A stretch of 59,245 nt of DNA from Sphaerisporangium sp. (GTDB lineage: Bacteria > Actinomycetota > Actinomycetes > Streptosporangiales > Streptosporangiaceae), in NCBI GenBank assembly GCA_025964675.1, contig JAOPYI010000262.1:1-59245 (forward strand), in the 5' to 3' direction. The position numbers and the translations under genes are program-made. Positions 7,541 to 16,922 of the stretch are shown piece after piece. The first letter of the stretch is position 1. Every line of letters begins with the position of its first letter. The notes under the pieces were generated by a model. The model saw only the letters and a list, made by a program, of their open reading frames with translations. It ran no database searches and was not told the origin of the DNA.

Positions 7541-8938
7541 TCAGCGGGCCAGTTCCCACCGAGAGCCCTGAGGGGTATCCTCCACCAGCACGCCGGCCGC
7601 GGCGAGCTGGTCGCGGATGGCGTCGGCCGCGGCGTAGTCCTTGCGGGCCCGGGCGGCCTGGCGCTGCTCCAGGGCCACTTTGACCAGGGCGTCCACCGTC
7701 TCGCGGAGGTCGCTGTCGCCGGCGGACTCCCGCCACTGCGGTGACCGGGGGTCGAGGCCGAGCACGTCGAGCATGTTCTGCGTCTCGGCGAGAAGTCTTG
7801 CCACCTGCTCCTTGTTGCCGTGGGCCAGGGCGACATTGCCCTCGCGGACGACCTCGTGGACCACGGCGAGCGCCTGGGGAACTCCGAGGTCGTCGTCCAT
7901 CGCGTCGACGAAAGCCTGCGGGAGCGGGGCCGCGGCGTCGACGTCGTGGATCACCTCGGCCGCGCGGGTGACGAAGCCCTCGATGCGCTGGTAGCCGGCG
8001 GCGGCCTCGGCCAGGGCCTCGTCGGAGTAGTCGATCGAGGAGCGGTAGTGGGCCGCCACCAGGTAGTAGCGCAGCTCGACGGCGCGCACCTTGCTGAGCA
8101 TGGCCGGAACGAGCAGGGAGTTGCCGAGGGACTTGCTCATCTTCTCGGCGCCGATCTTGAGCATGCCGTTGTGCAGCCAGTAGCGCGCGAAGCCGTCGCC
8201 CGCCGCCTGCGACTGGGCGACCTCGTTCTCGTGGTGCGGGAAGATCAGGTCGACGCCGCCGCCGTGGATGTCGAAGGTCTCGCCGAGGTATTTGGTGGCC
8301 ATGGCGGAGCACTCGAGGTGCCACCCGGGACGGCCGGCGCCCCACGGGGTCGGCCAGGTCGGCTCGCCGGGCTTGGCGCCCTTCCACAGCGCGAAGTCAC
8401 GAGGGTCACGCTTGGCCGAGTCGGTGTCGGTGTCACCCGCCGCCCGCATGTTCTCAGGGCGCTGGTTGGAGAGCCTGCCGTAACGCTCGGCGTAGGACAT
8501 GACGTCGAAATAGACGTCGCCGCTCACGGCGTAGGCATGGCCCTTGTCGATCAGCCGGTGGATCAGCTCGATCATCTCGGGGATGTGACCCATCGCCCTG
8601 GGCTCGACCGTGGGCGGAAGGCAGCCGAGGATGTCATAGGCCCACGTGAAGGCCCGCTGGTTGCGCTCGGCGACCACGAACCAGGGCACGCCCTCTTCGG
8701 CCGCGACCCGGATGATCTTGTCGTCGAGATCGGTCACGTTGCGGCAGAACGACACCTCGTAGTCGGACCGCGTCAGCCAACGGCGCATGACGTCGAAGTT
8801 GACGCCCGAACGGATGTGACCGATATGCGGCGGAGCCTGGACAGTGGCCCCGCACAGGTAAATCGAGACCCGGCCCGGCTGGATGGGGACGAAGTCGCGG
8901 ACCGCACGGGTGCTGGTGTCGTATAGGCGCAGACTCAC
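7541..8938 (-). CDS. cysS: Cysteinyl-tRNA synthetase
   Basis: 465 residues from GTG 8938 (reading [10 protein letters not shown]), the usual actinobacterial CysRS length. A longer in-frame start adds 18 residues without family support. Class I signatures are HIGH (about residues 38-41) and KMSKS (about 266). A zinc site is formed by the Cys in YLCGAT (C29), the Cys in HLECSAM, and the His/Glu of FPHHENE. It charges tRNA-Cys with cysteine. In actinomycetes it must be told apart from the MshC paralogue; the context with rlmB, carD and ispF supports CysS. Confidence 0.95.
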   Translation of the reverse strand: MSLRLYDTSTRAVRDFVPIQPGRVSIYLCGATVQAPPHIGHIRSGVNFDVMRRWLTRSDYEVSFCRNVTDLDDKIIRVAAEEGVPWFVVAERNQRAFTWAYDILGCLPPTVEPRAMGHIPEMIELIHRLIDKGHAYAVSGDVYFDVMSYAERYGRLSNQRPENMRAAGDTDTDSAKRDPRDFALWKGAKPGEPTWPTPWGAGRPGWHLECSAMATKYLGETFDIHGGGVDLIFPHHENEVAQSQAAGDGFARYWLHNGMLKIGAEKMSKSLGNSLLVPAMLSKVRAVELRYYLVAAHYRSSIDYSDEALAEAAAGYQRIEGFVTRAAEVIHDVDAAAPLPQAFVDAMDDDLGVPQALAVVHEVVREGNVALAHGNKEQVARLLAETQNMLDVLGLDPRSPQWRESAGDSDLRETVDALVKVALEQRQAARARKDYAAADAIRDQLAAAGVLVEDTPQGSRWELAR

Positions 8939-9281
8939 GAACGCAAGGCTAATGCCTCGCACGCCGTGAGAGGACGGGTTGCCCGACCTCACAGAGCCGC
9001 AAAACCAATGTGAATCCGGCGGCCATTCCGCAAGGCACGTACGGACAGTGCCGTCTCCCTAATGGAGCATCTTCTCGGGGGTGATTTGTACGGGTGCGTG
9101 GCGCCTTGACCGGGGATCCAGGGCAGCCCTTGGGATGTCGCCGAACCCGGAATCCGGCCACTGAGCTCGCAAACCTTGTCAGGAGTCATAGGGTCCCCAC
9201 CTGTGCGATCGGGTGGAGCGCCGCGTGGCGTCGCGGTCCGGGCCGGTTACGGCACCGCCGATTCTGTAGGCTCGAAGCGCC
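8939..9281. other. Divergent intergenic region between cysS and the Pro-rich membrane protein
   Basis: 343 bases without a convincing gene. It should hold the leftward cysS-rlmB promoter and a rightward promoter. A TAGGCT hexamer at 9267-9272 lies 9 bases before ATG 9282, consistent with a leaderless or nearly leaderless start. No riboswitch, T-box or hairpin of known type was recognised. Confidence 0.4.
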
Positions 9282-10862
9282 ATGGACGTCACTCCCCCCT
9301 TGGCGGCAGGTCAGTCCTCCCGCCGGCCCGAGCCCCTGTCCGCTTCCGCCCAGCCGACCGGTGCGGCTTTGGTGTTGCGCCGTCTGGGGGTCGCCGTCGC
9401 CGGCCTCGCGGTCGCCGCGCTGGCCACCGCCGCCTGCGTGCTGTCCTTCGACGCGCTGCGCGTCCTTGCCGCGACCGGAGGAGCACGGGCGGACCTCGCC
9501 TTCCTCTACCCCGCCGGCTTCGACGCGCTGCTGGCCATCGCGCTGATCAGCGTGCTTCTGCTGCGCCCCGCCCGCCTACTCGTACGGCTCCAGGCCGGGC
9601 TGATCCTCGCCCTGCTGATCGCCGTCGCCGCCGCTGTCAACGTCGTGATCGCGACGGGAACCACCGTCGACGCGCGGCAGGCCGCCGTGGCCGTCGCCGT
9701 GGTTCCCTGGGTGATGCTCGTCATCGGGCTGTGGCTCTTCATGCTCCCGTCGAGACGGCTCCAGCCCGGCGCTTCGAGAGCCGACTTCGCCGAGCATCCG
9801 GGGCGTCCCGAACACGACATCGTCCCGTTCGGCGGCGACGAACGAGACCCTGATCTGGCTCCGCCGCTCGAATCCCTCGAGAGGGTCTACTCACCGCACC
9901 TGGAGCCGGCCCACCAGTCCGACCCTGACATCACCCCGGTGGTGCCGCCGACCGCCGCTCCTGAGACCCCTACCGTGGACGACCTTCCGCCGCTGCGGGA
10001 CGAGCAGCGGATCCGGGACGAGCCTCTGGCGGAACAAGCGCCCGTACAGGCGACTCCGGCGCCCACACCGGAGTCCCTGCGCCCTGAGGAGACCGGCACC
10101 AGCGGTACGGCCCCACAGGCCGCCACCGGCGATCTGAGAGCCACCGGCACCCCCAGAGACATGGTCGGTAGCTCCAAAGACACCGGTACGGCTCCCCCAG
10201 ACACTGCCACGACACCTCATGACGCCGTCAGGGCGCCCGAGGAGACCGATGCGGCGTCCGAGCAAGCCGTATCCCAGCCCGAAGTAGCGGTCACCGAAGA
10301 GGAGCCCTTGGGGCCCGACCCCGCGGGTTCGGATTACGGATCAGCGGTTCCGGAGCCCGAGCAGGCCGTGGCCGAGCAGGAGCACGCCGCACCTGAGCCG
10401 GAGCCGGAGCAGCCTCTGGTGCCCAAACCGCGGGCGCAGGCGACGCCGAGCCCGCGTCCACAGCGAGACCCCGATCTGCCGCTCCGCTGGGGAGACCTCG
10501 TCCGGCCCGCCACCGGTGACGTGCTTGTACATCCTCTGCCCAAACCGACGCGTGATCCCCAGCCGGGCGACACCCAGCCGTACCCCCAGATCACGGACCA
10601 CAAGTCCGAGCAGCCGGCCACCGACGTCTCCGATGACTCAAAGCCGGCGGACACCCAGCCCTACCCGCACCTGCGCGAGGACGCCGCTCCCCTGCCGCCC
10701 GGCACGCCGCAGGACGTGGACGAGGGCCCCGACCCCGCCCACGACGCCCAGAACGCCGATGAGGACGAGGCACCACGAGCCCGGCGACAGCCGTACACGG
10801 CAGACACCACAGCACCCCCGTCCGGACGGATGCGCAGTACCCCGCTACCCCCCGAGGAGTAG
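9282..10862 (+). CDS. Membrane protein with long acidic, Pro-rich cytoplasmic tail
   Basis: 526 residues. The first ~165 contain four hydrophobic segments (including LGVAVAGLAVAALATAACVL, LLAIALISVLLL and AVAVVPWVMLVIGLWLFML). The remaining ~360 residues are low-complexity, rich in Pro, Glu, Asp, Ala and Thr, and probably disordered; the motif DTQPYP occurs twice. I do not recognise a characterised family. The tail composition suggests a scaffold or cell-wall-proximal role, but that is speculation. A strong hairpin terminator follows. Confidence 0.75.
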   Translation: MDVTPPLAAGQSSRRPEPLSASAQPTGAALVLRRLGVAVAGLAVAALATAACVLSFDALRVLAATGGARADLAFLYPAGFDALLAIALISVLLLRPARLLVRLQAGLILALLIAVAAAVNVVIATGTTVDARQAAVAVAVVPWVMLVIGLWLFMLPSRRLQPGASRADFAEHPGRPEHDIVPFGGDERDPDLAPPLESLERVYSPHLEPAHQSDPDITPVVPPTAAPETPTVDDLPPLRDEQRIRDEPLAEQAPVQATPAPTPESLRPEETGTSGTAPQAATGDLRATGTPRDMVGSSKDTGTAPPDTATTPHDAVRAPEETDAASEQAVSQPEVAVTEEEPLGPDPAGSDYGSAVPEPEQAVAEQEHAAPEPEPEQPLVPKPRAQATPSPRPQRDPDLPLRWGDLVRPATGDVLVHPLPKPTRDPQPGDTQPYPQITDHKSEQPATDVSDDSKPADTQPYPHLREDAAPLPPGTPQDVDEGPDPAHDAQNADEDEAPRARRQPYTADTTAPPSGRMRSTPLPPEE

Positions 10863-10939
10863 AGGGACAAAGAGCCACATCCGCCAGAGAAGCCCCGCAC
10901 CGGTCCCGCCCGAAGGGGAACGGGGGTGGGGGAACGCCG

Positions 10940-10975
10940 AAGATCCGCCTGGTCTGCGACCAGGCGGATCTTTGA
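10940..10975 (+). terminator. Rho-independent terminator
   Basis: A perfect 15-bp stem (AAGATCCGCCTGGTC and its complement) with a TGC loop and a short T run, 78 bases after the Pro-rich membrane protein gene. Confidence 0.85.
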
Positions 10976-11100
10976 AGGTGCCGGCGGAGTTGGGGCACCG
11001 TGCGGGGTGACCGCCGCACTTCAGGGCCTGACGGCCGAGAGTTCGCCTTCGGCGGTTCGAACGTCGGCGAAGGTCACCGTGCGGTGCGCTCCGCCCTTGG

Positions 11101-11370
11101 TCAGACCCTCGTACGGCCGCGGAGACCGGCGACCAGGCCGACGCCGACCACGGCGAGAACCACCTGTAGGACCAGTTCGATCCAGTCGATGCCGTCGGTC
11201 GTCGCGACACCGAGGACCTGGGCGATGGCCGTACCGATCAGAGCGGCGACGATGCCGACGACGATCGTGAGAATCCATCCGATGGGCTGCCGGCCCGGAA
11301 GAACGAGCCGTCCCAGAGCGCCGATGATGGCACCGATGACGATCGCACCGAGGATGGTTTGAATGGACAT
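11101..11370 (-). CDS. GlsB/YeaQ/YmgE family stress-response membrane protein
   Basis: 89 residues with three hydrophobic segments and the family pattern: ILGAIVIGAIIGALGRLVLPG, then IGWILTIVVGIVAALIGTAI, then LQVVLAVVGVGLVAG. The family (transglycosylase-associated, PF04226) consists of small stress-induced inner-membrane proteins of unknown mechanism. A GGGAGG ribosome-binding site precedes the ATG. It is a single-gene unit between ispF and the Pro-rich membrane protein. Confidence 0.9.
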   Translation of the reverse strand: MSIQTILGAIVIGAIIGALGRLVLPGRQPIGWILTIVVGIVAALIGTAIAQVLGVATTDGIDWIELVLQVVLAVVGVGLVAGLRGRTRV

Positions 11371-11447
11371 ATTGAGCCTCCCTTGAGGGTCGCACCTTCA
11401 CGCTGAAAAGGTGGCTACCCCCACATGGGGGACTATTCCTAGAAAGC

Positions 11448-11466
11448 AAAAAAAGCCTGGTCAGGC
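11448..11466 (-). terminator. Terminator of the carD-ispF transcript
   Basis: On the minus strand GCCTG-AC-CAGGC is followed by seven T residues, about 55 bases past the ispF stop. The short 5-bp stem is partly compensated by the long T run. Confidence 0.6.
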
Positions 11467-11519
11467 GGTCAAAAAAGAGGACGGCGCCCCGCACCGCGCC
11501 GGTTGACGTGGCACCGCCC

Positions 11520-12002
11520 TCAACTCCGCGAGCGGTTCTGTGGAGATGGCGTGTAGACGAGCGCGGTGGCGATGGCGGCGATGCCTTCGCCGCGGCCTGT
11601 GAGGCCGAGGCCGTCGGTGGTGGTGGCGCTGACGCTGACGGGGGCGGCGACGACCTCGCTCAGGACCTTCTCGGCCTCGGCGCGGCGCGGCGCCAGCTTG
11701 GGTCGGTTGCCGATGATCTGCACGGCGATGTTGCCGACCTCGAAGCCGGCCGCGCGCACATGACGCGCCGCCTCTTCGAGGAGGGTGACGCCGGACGCGC
11801 CGGCCCAGCGCGGGTCCGACGTGCCGAAGAGCCCTCCGAGGTCGCCGAGCCCGGCGGCCGACAGAAGCGCGTCGCAGCAGGCGTGCGCGGCGGCGTCTCC
11901 GTCGGAATGCCCCGCAAGGCCTATCTCGCCCGGCCAGTGGAGGCCGGCCAGGTGGAGCTCACGGCCGGATGCGAAAGGGTGGACGTCGACACCGACGCCC
12001 AC
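11520..12002 (-). CDS. ispF: 2-C-methyl-D-erythritol 2,4-cyclodiphosphate synthase
   Basis: 160 residues. Metal and substrate motifs of IspF are present: GVDVHPF (Asp and His ligands), [31 protein letters not shown], and the C-terminal [15 protein letters not shown]. It forms MEcPP in the MEP isoprenoid pathway. The listed start is GTG 12002. Family N-termini usually carry a few more residues, and in-frame CTG (12023, overlapping the carD stop as CTGA) or ATT (12014) would add IHPR-like sequence. The usual partner ispD is not next to it. Confidence 0.93.
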   Translation of the reverse strand: MGVGVDVHPFASGRELHLAGLHWPGEIGLAGHSDGDAAAHACCDALLSAAGLGDLGGLFGTSDPRWAGASGVTLLEEAARHVRAAGFEVGNIAVQIIGNRPKLAPRRAEAEKVLSEVVAAPVSVSATTTDGLGLTGRGEGIAAIATALVYTPSPQNRSRS

Positions 12003-12019
12003 CCTTGGATGAATGGTGT

Positions 12020-12502
12020 TCAGGAGTTGAGAACCTCGTCGAGAAGCGCCTCGGCCTTGTCCTCGTTGGTCTTCTCCGCTAGCGCGAGCTCACTGACCAG
12101 TATCTGCCTGGCCTTCGCAAGCATGCGCTTTTCGCCCGCGGACAAACCTCGCTCCTTGTCGCGCCGCCAGAGGTCGCGCACCACTTCGGCCACCTTGTTG
12201 ACGTCGCCGGACGCCAGCTTCTCTAGGTTGGCCTTGTAGCGGCGGGACCAGTTGGTGGGCTCTTCCGTGTGCGGCATGCGCAGAACATCGAAGACACGCT
12301 CTAGGCCTTCCTGGCCTACAACGTCACGCACGCCGACGAGCTCGGCGTTCTCCGCCGGCACCTGAACGGTAAGGTCGCCCTTGTCGACCTTCAGCACCAG
12401 ATAGGTTCTGTCCTCGCCCTTTATAGTGCGGGTCGTGATGGCTTCGATCCGAGCAGCCCCGTGGTGGGGGTAGACGACAGTGTCGCCGACCTGGAAAGTC
12501 AT
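12020..12502 (-). CDS. carD: CarD family transcription regulator
   Basis: 160 residues. The N-terminal RNA-polymerase-interacting (Tudor-like) domain reads [20 protein letters not shown], and the C-terminal helical DNA-binding domain includes [17 protein letters not shown] with the conserved Trp used to wedge the promoter bubble. CarD binds the RNAP beta subunit and stabilises open complexes at rRNA and other promoters. It lies 17 bases upstream of ispF. Confidence 0.96.
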   Translation of the reverse strand: MTFQVGDTVVYPHHGAARIEAITTRTIKGEDRTYLVLKVDKGDLTVQVPAENAELVGVRDVVGQEGLERVFDVLRMPHTEEPTNWSRRYKANLEKLASGDVNKVAEVVRDLWRRDKERGLSAGEKRMLAKARQILVSELALAEKTNEDKAEALLDEVLNS

Positions 12503-12530
12503 GTGACAAGTACCCCTTCCGCTGTACTCC

Positions 12531-12536
12531 AGGATA
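12531..12536 (-). promoter_or_regulatory. carD: Candidate -10 of the carD promoter
   Basis: TATCCT on the minus strand lies about 28 bases before the carD ATG. A TTCCGG at a spacing of 18 is a weak -35. The remaining gap up to 12765 should contain the divergent lipoprotein promoter; no clear match was found there. Confidence 0.35.
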
Positions 12537-12765
12537 CCACGCGCCAGTCCCCTCCCGGAACAGTGAAATCAACATAACTGCAGGTCAAGGCCTCGATTTG
12601 GGACTTGACAACCGTTCTACTGTGTGAATCTGAAGCCATGACATACCCGGTGACCTGCGATGCTGACCTGGTCCGCCCTCCCACCGGCCCCGCTGAGAGG
12701 GGGGTGCAGGGCACGGATAAGGTTGCCACTGGCCATGCCCATGTGTATCAAGGAGACCTCGAACT

Positions 12766-13392
12766 GTGACCAGCACCAGCCGTCGCAGGGTGATCGCCGT
12801 CGCCGCGCTGCTCGCAGCCGCCCCGGCGCTGGCCGCGTGTGGCGCGGGAAGCGACGCGAACACCAGCAATGCGTACGCCCCGACCGAGGCGAACGTGCTC
12901 ATTGACAGCAACGGCACCAGCAAGACCTATGGCAGGAACGGCATCAAGATCGCCCAAGCGTTCCTCCTCGGCCCGCAGTCGGGTGCCCAGATCGCGGCGG
13001 GCGGTTCCGTCCCGCTCTATCTGTCCATGGTGAACTACGGCGCCACGGCCGACACTCTCCAGGGGGTGACAGTGGCAGGCCAGGGCACCGCCTCGGTGAA
13101 GGCGCCGGGCCCGATCACGCTGCCCCCCGGCCGGCTCGTCAACACCGGCAGGCCCGCGTCCCAGGTCATCCTGGAGGGCACCCAGAAGCCGCTGTACGGC
13201 GGCGAGAGCCTCGCCCTGACCCTGAAGTTCGCCAACGCCGGTGACATCCAGATGGCGGTTCCCGTGGTGACGCGCAGCCGTGAGTTCGCCGACCTGCCCG
13301 CCGCGCCCAGCGCCGTCCCTTCGCCGACGGCCAGCACCCTTCCGGCCACTCCGAGCGCCACTCCTTCGCCGAACCCCTCCGCGAACGGCTGA
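12766..13392 (+). CDS. Secreted lipoprotein, unknown function
   Basis: 208 residues from a GTG with AAGGAGA upstream. The N-terminal RRR is followed by a hydrophobic stretch and the lipobox LAAC (Cys about 25), so it is predicted to be lipid-anchored outside the membrane. The central beta-rich domain (about 45-175) resembles small copper-chaperone or DUF461-like lipoproteins, but no His/Met copper motif is evident. The last 35 residues are a Pro/Ser/Thr/Ala linker. It is divergent from carD and convergent with regX3. Confidence 0.8.
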   Translation: MTSTSRRRVIAVAALLAAAPALAACGAGSDANTSNAYAPTEANVLIDSNGTSKTYGRNGIKIAQAFLLGPQSGAQIAAGGSVPLYLSMVNYGATADTLQGVTVAGQGTASVKAPGPITLPPGRLVNTGRPASQVILEGTQKPLYGGESLALTLKFANAGDIQMAVPVVTRSREFADLPAAPSAVPSPTASTLPATPSATPSPNPSANG

Positions 13393-13400
13393 GCACACGC

Positions 13401-13440
13401 GGAATGGCCCGGTGAGGTACGCACCTCACCGGGCCATTCC
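13401..13440. terminator. Bidirectional terminator between lipoprotein and regX3
   Basis: A perfect 18-bp inverted repeat (GGAATGGCCCGGTGAGGT and complement) with a 4-base ACGC loop lies 8 bases past each convergent stop codon. Confidence 0.85.
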
Positions 13441-13448
13441 TATGAAGG

Positions 13449-14138
13449 TCAGCCCTCGGAGGGGTCGAACTTGTAGCCGAGGCCGCGCACGGTGAGGATG
13501 CACCGCGGGTTGGAGGGGTCGGCCTCCACCTTGGCCCTGAGGCGCTTGACGTGCACGTCGAGGGTTTTGGTGTCGCCGACGTAGTCCGCGCCCCACACGC
13601 GGTCGATGAGCTGGCCGCGGGTCAGCACCCGGCCCGCGTTGCGCAGCAGCACCTCGAGCAGCTCGAACTCCTTGAGCGGAAGCTGGACCTGCATGCCTCG
13701 AACCGCGACGATGTGGCGGTCGACGTCCATGCGCACGGGCCCCGCGGCGAGGACCGCCTGCTCTACCTCCTCGACATCGCCCTGCCTGCGCAGCACGGCG
13801 CGGATGCGTGCGACCAGCTCACGCGAGGAGAACGGCTTGGTGACGTAGTCGTCGGCGCCGAGCTCGAGGCCGACCACCTTGTCGATCTCGCTGTCCTTGG
13901 CGGTCAGCATGATCACGGGGACCTTGGAGCGCTGCCGCAACGAGCGGCACACCTCCGTACCAGGGAGGCCGGGGAGCATGAGGTCGAGAAGCACCAGGTC
14001 GGCGCCGTTACGGTCGAAGGTTTCCAGCGCCTCGGGGCCGGTGGCCGCGACCGCGACCTCGAAGCCTTCCTTGCGAAGCATGTAAGACAGGGCGTCGGAG
14101 AACGACTCCTCGTCCTCGACGACGAGCACGCGGGTCAC
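13449..14138 (-). CDS. regX3: Two-component response regulator RegX3/PhoP
   Basis: 229 residues from GTG 14138, overlapping the kinase stop as GTGA. The receiver domain has acidic residues in VVEDEE, the phospho-acceptor Asp52 in LLDLMLPG, and Lys in VTKPFS. The C-terminal OmpR/PhoB winged helix contains LTRGQLIDRVWG and KTLDVHVKRLRAKVE. With the adjacent kinase and divergent phoU this is the phosphate-starvation regulator (SenX3-RegX3 of mycobacteria, PhoR-PhoP of Streptomyces). Likely targets in this window are its own locus and phoU. Confidence 0.95.
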   Translation of the reverse strand: MTRVLVVEDEESFSDALSYMLRKEGFEVAVAATGPEALETFDRNGADLVLLDLMLPGLPGTEVCRSLRQRSKVPVIMLTAKDSEIDKVVGLELGADDYVTKPFSSRELVARIRAVLRRQGDVEEVEQAVLAAGPVRMDVDRHIVAVRGMQVQLPLKEFELLEVLLRNAGRVLTRGQLIDRVWGADYVGDTKTLDVHVKRLRAKVEADPSNPRCILTVRGLGYKFDPSEG

Positions 14139-15307
14139 TTCGCGACCTCCAGAGGGATCGATGTGCTGGGTACGGCTATCGCCGTGCCGCCGAAGGCCGG
14201 CAGACGAAGGGTGAAGGTGGAGCCGGAGCCTTCCTTGCTCCAGACCGTCACCTGGCCGCCGTGAGCCACGGCGACGTGCTTGACGATCGCAAGGCCGAGA
14301 CCCGTGCCACCGGTCGCCCGCGAACGGGCGGGGTCGACGCGGAAGAACCTCTCGAAGATGCGTTCCTGGGAGCTCTCGGGGATGCCGATGCCCTGGTCGC
14401 TGACGCTGACCTCGACGGCCTCGCCGGCGGGCCTGGCGCTCACCACGACGCGGGTGCTCTCGGGACTGTAGGCGACGGCGTTGTCGATCAGGTTGCGCAG
14501 CGCCGTCACGAGGAGCTCGTCGTCGCCCCACACGCGCAGCCCCCCGGTGCCGCCCGCGACCAGCGCGATGTCCTTCGCCGCGGCCTTGGTGTTGCAGCGG
14601 TCGATGGCCTCGTGGAGCACCTCGTCGACCGGCACGCACCCGGGCGTGGGGACGGGCTCGCCCCCCTGTATGCGGGAGAGCGTGATGAGATCCTGGACGA
14701 GGTAGGTCAGGCGGGCGGCCTCGTGCTGCATGCGCCCGGAGAAGCGGGTGACGGCCACGGGATCGTCAGCGGCGTCCTGGATCGTCTCGGCCAGCAGGCT
14801 CAACGCCCCCACGGGGGTCTTCAGCTCGTGGCTGACGTTGGCCACGAAGTCACGGCGCACGGCCTCGACGCGGCGGCGCTCGGTCTGGTCCTCGGCCAGC
14901 ACCAACACCTGGCCGTGGGTGCCGAGGGGCGCGACCCGCACGGCGAAGTTGGTGACCTCCATGCCGAACTTGTGGCCGGCGACCTCGAACTCGCTCTCGC
15001 GGATCTCGCCGTCCCTGCGGACCTGGCGGGCGAGGGCGAGCAGCTCGGCGGCCATGAGGTGATCGCCCTTGACCAGGCCGAAGGCGCGGGCGGCCGAGCT
15101 GGCACGCAGCACCCGGTCGTCCCGTCCGAGGACGACGGCGGAGGACGGCAGCACGGCGAGCACCGAAGCCACACCCTGCGGAAGGGTGGACTCGGAGTTC
15201 TCAACGGTTTCGGGACGGCGTTTGTCTCGCGGGCGCACCGCCACCATCGCAATCGCCCCAACGACAAACCCCGCCAAAGCGGCCAGGCTCGTCACGATCT
15301 CACTCAC
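14135..15307 (-). CDS. senX3: Phosphate sensor histidine kinase SenX3/PhoR
   Basis: About 390 residues from GTG 15307; an ATG at 15376 is an alternative but would overlap the PHO-box repeat. One N-terminal membrane segment is followed by a PAS-like domain, a dimerisation/phosphoacceptor domain (NVSHELKTP, His about 160), and an ATPase domain with the N box (LRNLIDNAVAYS), G1 (DQGIGIP) and G2 (GGTGLGLAI). It should phosphorylate RegX3 under phosphate limitation, held off by PhoU in phosphate excess. Confidence 0.93.
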   Translation of the reverse strand: MSEIVTSLAALAGFVVGAIAMVAVRPRDKRRPETVENSESTLPQGVASVLAVLPSSAVVLGRDDRVLRASSAARAFGLVKGDHLMAAELLALARQVRRDGEIRESEFEVAGHKFGMEVTNFAVRVAPLGTHGQVLVLAEDQTERRRVEAVRRDFVANVSHELKTPVGALSLLAETIQDAADDPVAVTRFSGRMQHEAARLTYLVQDLITLSRIQGGEPVPTPGCVPVDEVLHEAIDRCNTKAAAKDIALVAGGTGGLRVWGDDELLVTALRNLIDNAVAYSPESTRVVVSARPAGEAVEVSVSDQGIGIPESSQERIFERFFRVDPARSRATGGTGLGLAIVKHVAVAHGGQVTVWSKEGSGSTFTLRLPAFGGTAIAVPSTSIPLEVAK

Positions 15308-15370
15308 ACCTTCGATGGTAGGCGGCTTTCTTCGCTGGCCAGGCCCCCTAAGACGTCCCTTTCCTGGAGT

Positions 15371-15403
15371 GTTCATCTTTCGGACGAAGTTCGTTCACGA
15401 TCG
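15371..15403. promoter_or_regulatory. PHO-box-like direct repeat between senX3-regX3 and phoU
   Basis: GTTCATCTTTC (15371-15381) and GTTCACGATCG (15393-15403) are two 11-base units exactly 22 bases apart, with a degenerate unit (15382-15392) between them. This matches the 11-base-period PHO boxes bound by PhoP in streptomycetes (established). Its position predicts autoregulation of both directions (inference). Confidence 0.6.
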
Positions 15404-15422
15404 CGCGCGTAGCGTAAACCGC

Positions 15423-16076
15423 ATGCGCGACGCCTTCCACGATGAACTCAACGCTCTCACCGATCGGCTGGTGGAGATGACCAGCCTGGTCCGCTCCGCC
15501 ATCTCCAGGGCCACGACGGCCCTTCTGGACGCCGACCTTCAGCTCGCGGAGAGCGTGATCTCCCAGGACGCCGAGGTGAACCGGCTGTACGCGGACATCG
15601 AGACCTCCATTTTCGAGCTGATGGCCACCCAGCAGCCCGTCGCGGTGGACCTGCGCATCGCCATCACCGCCCTGCGGATGGGGGGCGACCTCGAGCGCAT
15701 GGGCGACCTGGCGGAGCACGTGGCCAAGATCGCGCGGATGCGCCACCCCGAGTCGGCCATCCCTGCGGAGGTGCGCGACACCATCCTGGAGATGGGCCAG
15801 ATCGCCGAGCGCCTGATCACCAAGACCGGCAGCTGCATCGCGACCCACGACGTGGAGCTGGCCAAGGAGCTCGACGACGACGACGACGCGATGGACCGGC
15901 TCCACCGCAGGCTGTTCCGCGTGCTGCTGTCCAAGGAGTGGGCGTACGGGATCGAGCCGGCGATCGACATCACCCTCACCGGCCGCTACTACGAGCGGTA
16001 CGCCGACCACGCCGTCCGGGTCGCCCGTGACGTGGTCTACCTGGTGACCGGCAGCCGTACGGACGGCGACTCCTGA
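15423..16076 (+). CDS. phoU: Phosphate signalling protein PhoU
   Basis: 217 residues from ATG 15423 (MRDAFHDELNALTDRL), made of two PhoU three-helix repeats. The metal-binding helix motif of the first repeat is DLRIAITALRMGGDLERMGD, and the second ends ERYADHAVRVARDVVYL. It links phosphate-transporter status to the SenX3/PhoR kinase and dampens the response in phosphate excess. It diverges from senX3-regX3, as in Streptomyces and mycobacteria. A strong terminator follows 10 bases after the stop. Confidence 0.95.
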   Translation: MRDAFHDELNALTDRLVEMTSLVRSAISRATTALLDADLQLAESVISQDAEVNRLYADIETSIFELMATQQPVAVDLRIAITALRMGGDLERMGDLAEHVAKIARMRHPESAIPAEVRDTILEMGQIAERLITKTGSCIATHDVELAKELDDDDDAMDRLHRRLFRVLLSKEWAYGIEPAIDITLTGRYYERYADHAVRVARDVVYLVTGSRTDGDS

Positions 16077-16086
16077 CACGCGCATG

Positions 16087-16122
16087 AGAGCCCCGGACCC
16101 AGAGCGGGTCCGGGGCTCTTTT
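16087..16122 (+). terminator. Terminator of phoU
   Basis: A 14-bp perfect stem (AGAGCCCCGGACCC and complement), an AGAGC loop and a TTTT tail. It also separates phoU from convergent gpmA. Confidence 0.9.
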
Positions 16123-16144
16123 CGTGTACGGGGCTGGGGAAGGG

Positions 16145-16888
16145 CTACTTGCCCTGGTTGGCAACGGCCTCGATGGCGGCCTTGGCGGCCTCCGGGTCGA
16201 GGTACTCGCCACCGGGCTTCAGGGGCCTGAAGTCGGCGTCCAGCTCGTAACGCAGGGGGATGCCGGTCGGGATGTTGAGCTGGGCGATCTCGTCGTCGCC
16301 GATGCCGTCGAGGTGCTTGACCAGGGCACGCAGGGAGTTGCCGTGGGCCACCACCAGGGTGGTGCGCCCAGCCGCCAGGTCGGGGACGATGCTGTCGTAC
16401 CAGTAGGGGAGCATGCGCTGGACGACGTCCTTAAGACACTCGGTGCGGGGCATCAGCTCGGGAGGCAGCGCGCCGTACCGCGCGTCTCCCGCCTGGGAGA
16501 ACTCATCGTCGTCCGCCAGGGGCGGGGGCGGCACGTCGTACGAGCGGCGCCACAGGGCGAACTGCTCGTCGCCGAACTCCTCACGGGTCTGCGCCTTGTT
16601 CTTGCCCTGGAGCGCGCCGTAGTGGCGCTCGTTGAGCCTCCAGGACCTCGAGACGGGCAGCCAAAGCAGATCGGCCTCACCGAGGGCGAGGTTGGCGGTC
16701 TGGATCGCCCGGGTCAGCACGGAGGTGTGCAGCACCTCGGGCCGCACCTCCGCGTCGAGCAGCAGCCTGCCGCCGCGCCGCGCCTCCTGCTCACCCGCGG
16801 ACGAGAGCGTGACGTCGACCCATCCGGTGAACAGGCCCTTCGCGTTCCACTCACTCTCGCCATGCCGCAATAGCACCAAAGTAGCCAT
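16145..16888 (-). CDS. gpmA: 2,3-bisphosphoglycerate-dependent phosphoglycerate mutase
   Basis: 247 residues of the histidine phosphatase superfamily. The catalytic [10 protein letters not shown] (His9) is present, as are the substrate loop [13 protein letters not shown] and the second catalytic His in [11 protein letters not shown]. It interconverts 3- and 2-phosphoglycerate in glycolysis. Length and the long dPGM insert support GpmA over short phosphatases. The order gpmA, YbjN protein, mshA is shared with other actinomycetes. Confidence 0.95.
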   Translation of the reverse strand: MATLVLLRHGESEWNAKGLFTGWVDVTLSSAGEQEARRGGRLLLDAEVRPEVLHTSVLTRAIQTANLALGEADLLWLPVSRSWRLNERHYGALQGKNKAQTREEFGDEQFALWRRSYDVPPPPLADDDEFSQAGDARYGALPPELMPRTECLKDVVQRMLPYWYDSIVPDLAAGRTTLVVAHGNSLRALVKHLDGIGDDEIAQLNIPTGIPLRYELDADFRPLKPGGEYLDPEAAKAAIEAVANQGK

Positions 16889-16922
16889 GCGCCCAAGCTT
16901 AAGGGTGCGCCCGGGCGGTTCC

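Noticed and set aside
15308-15376. Extended N-terminus of the SenX3 kinase
   Set aside because: The added residues are basic and Pro-rich, without a membrane segment, and the coding start would overlap the PHO-box repeat.
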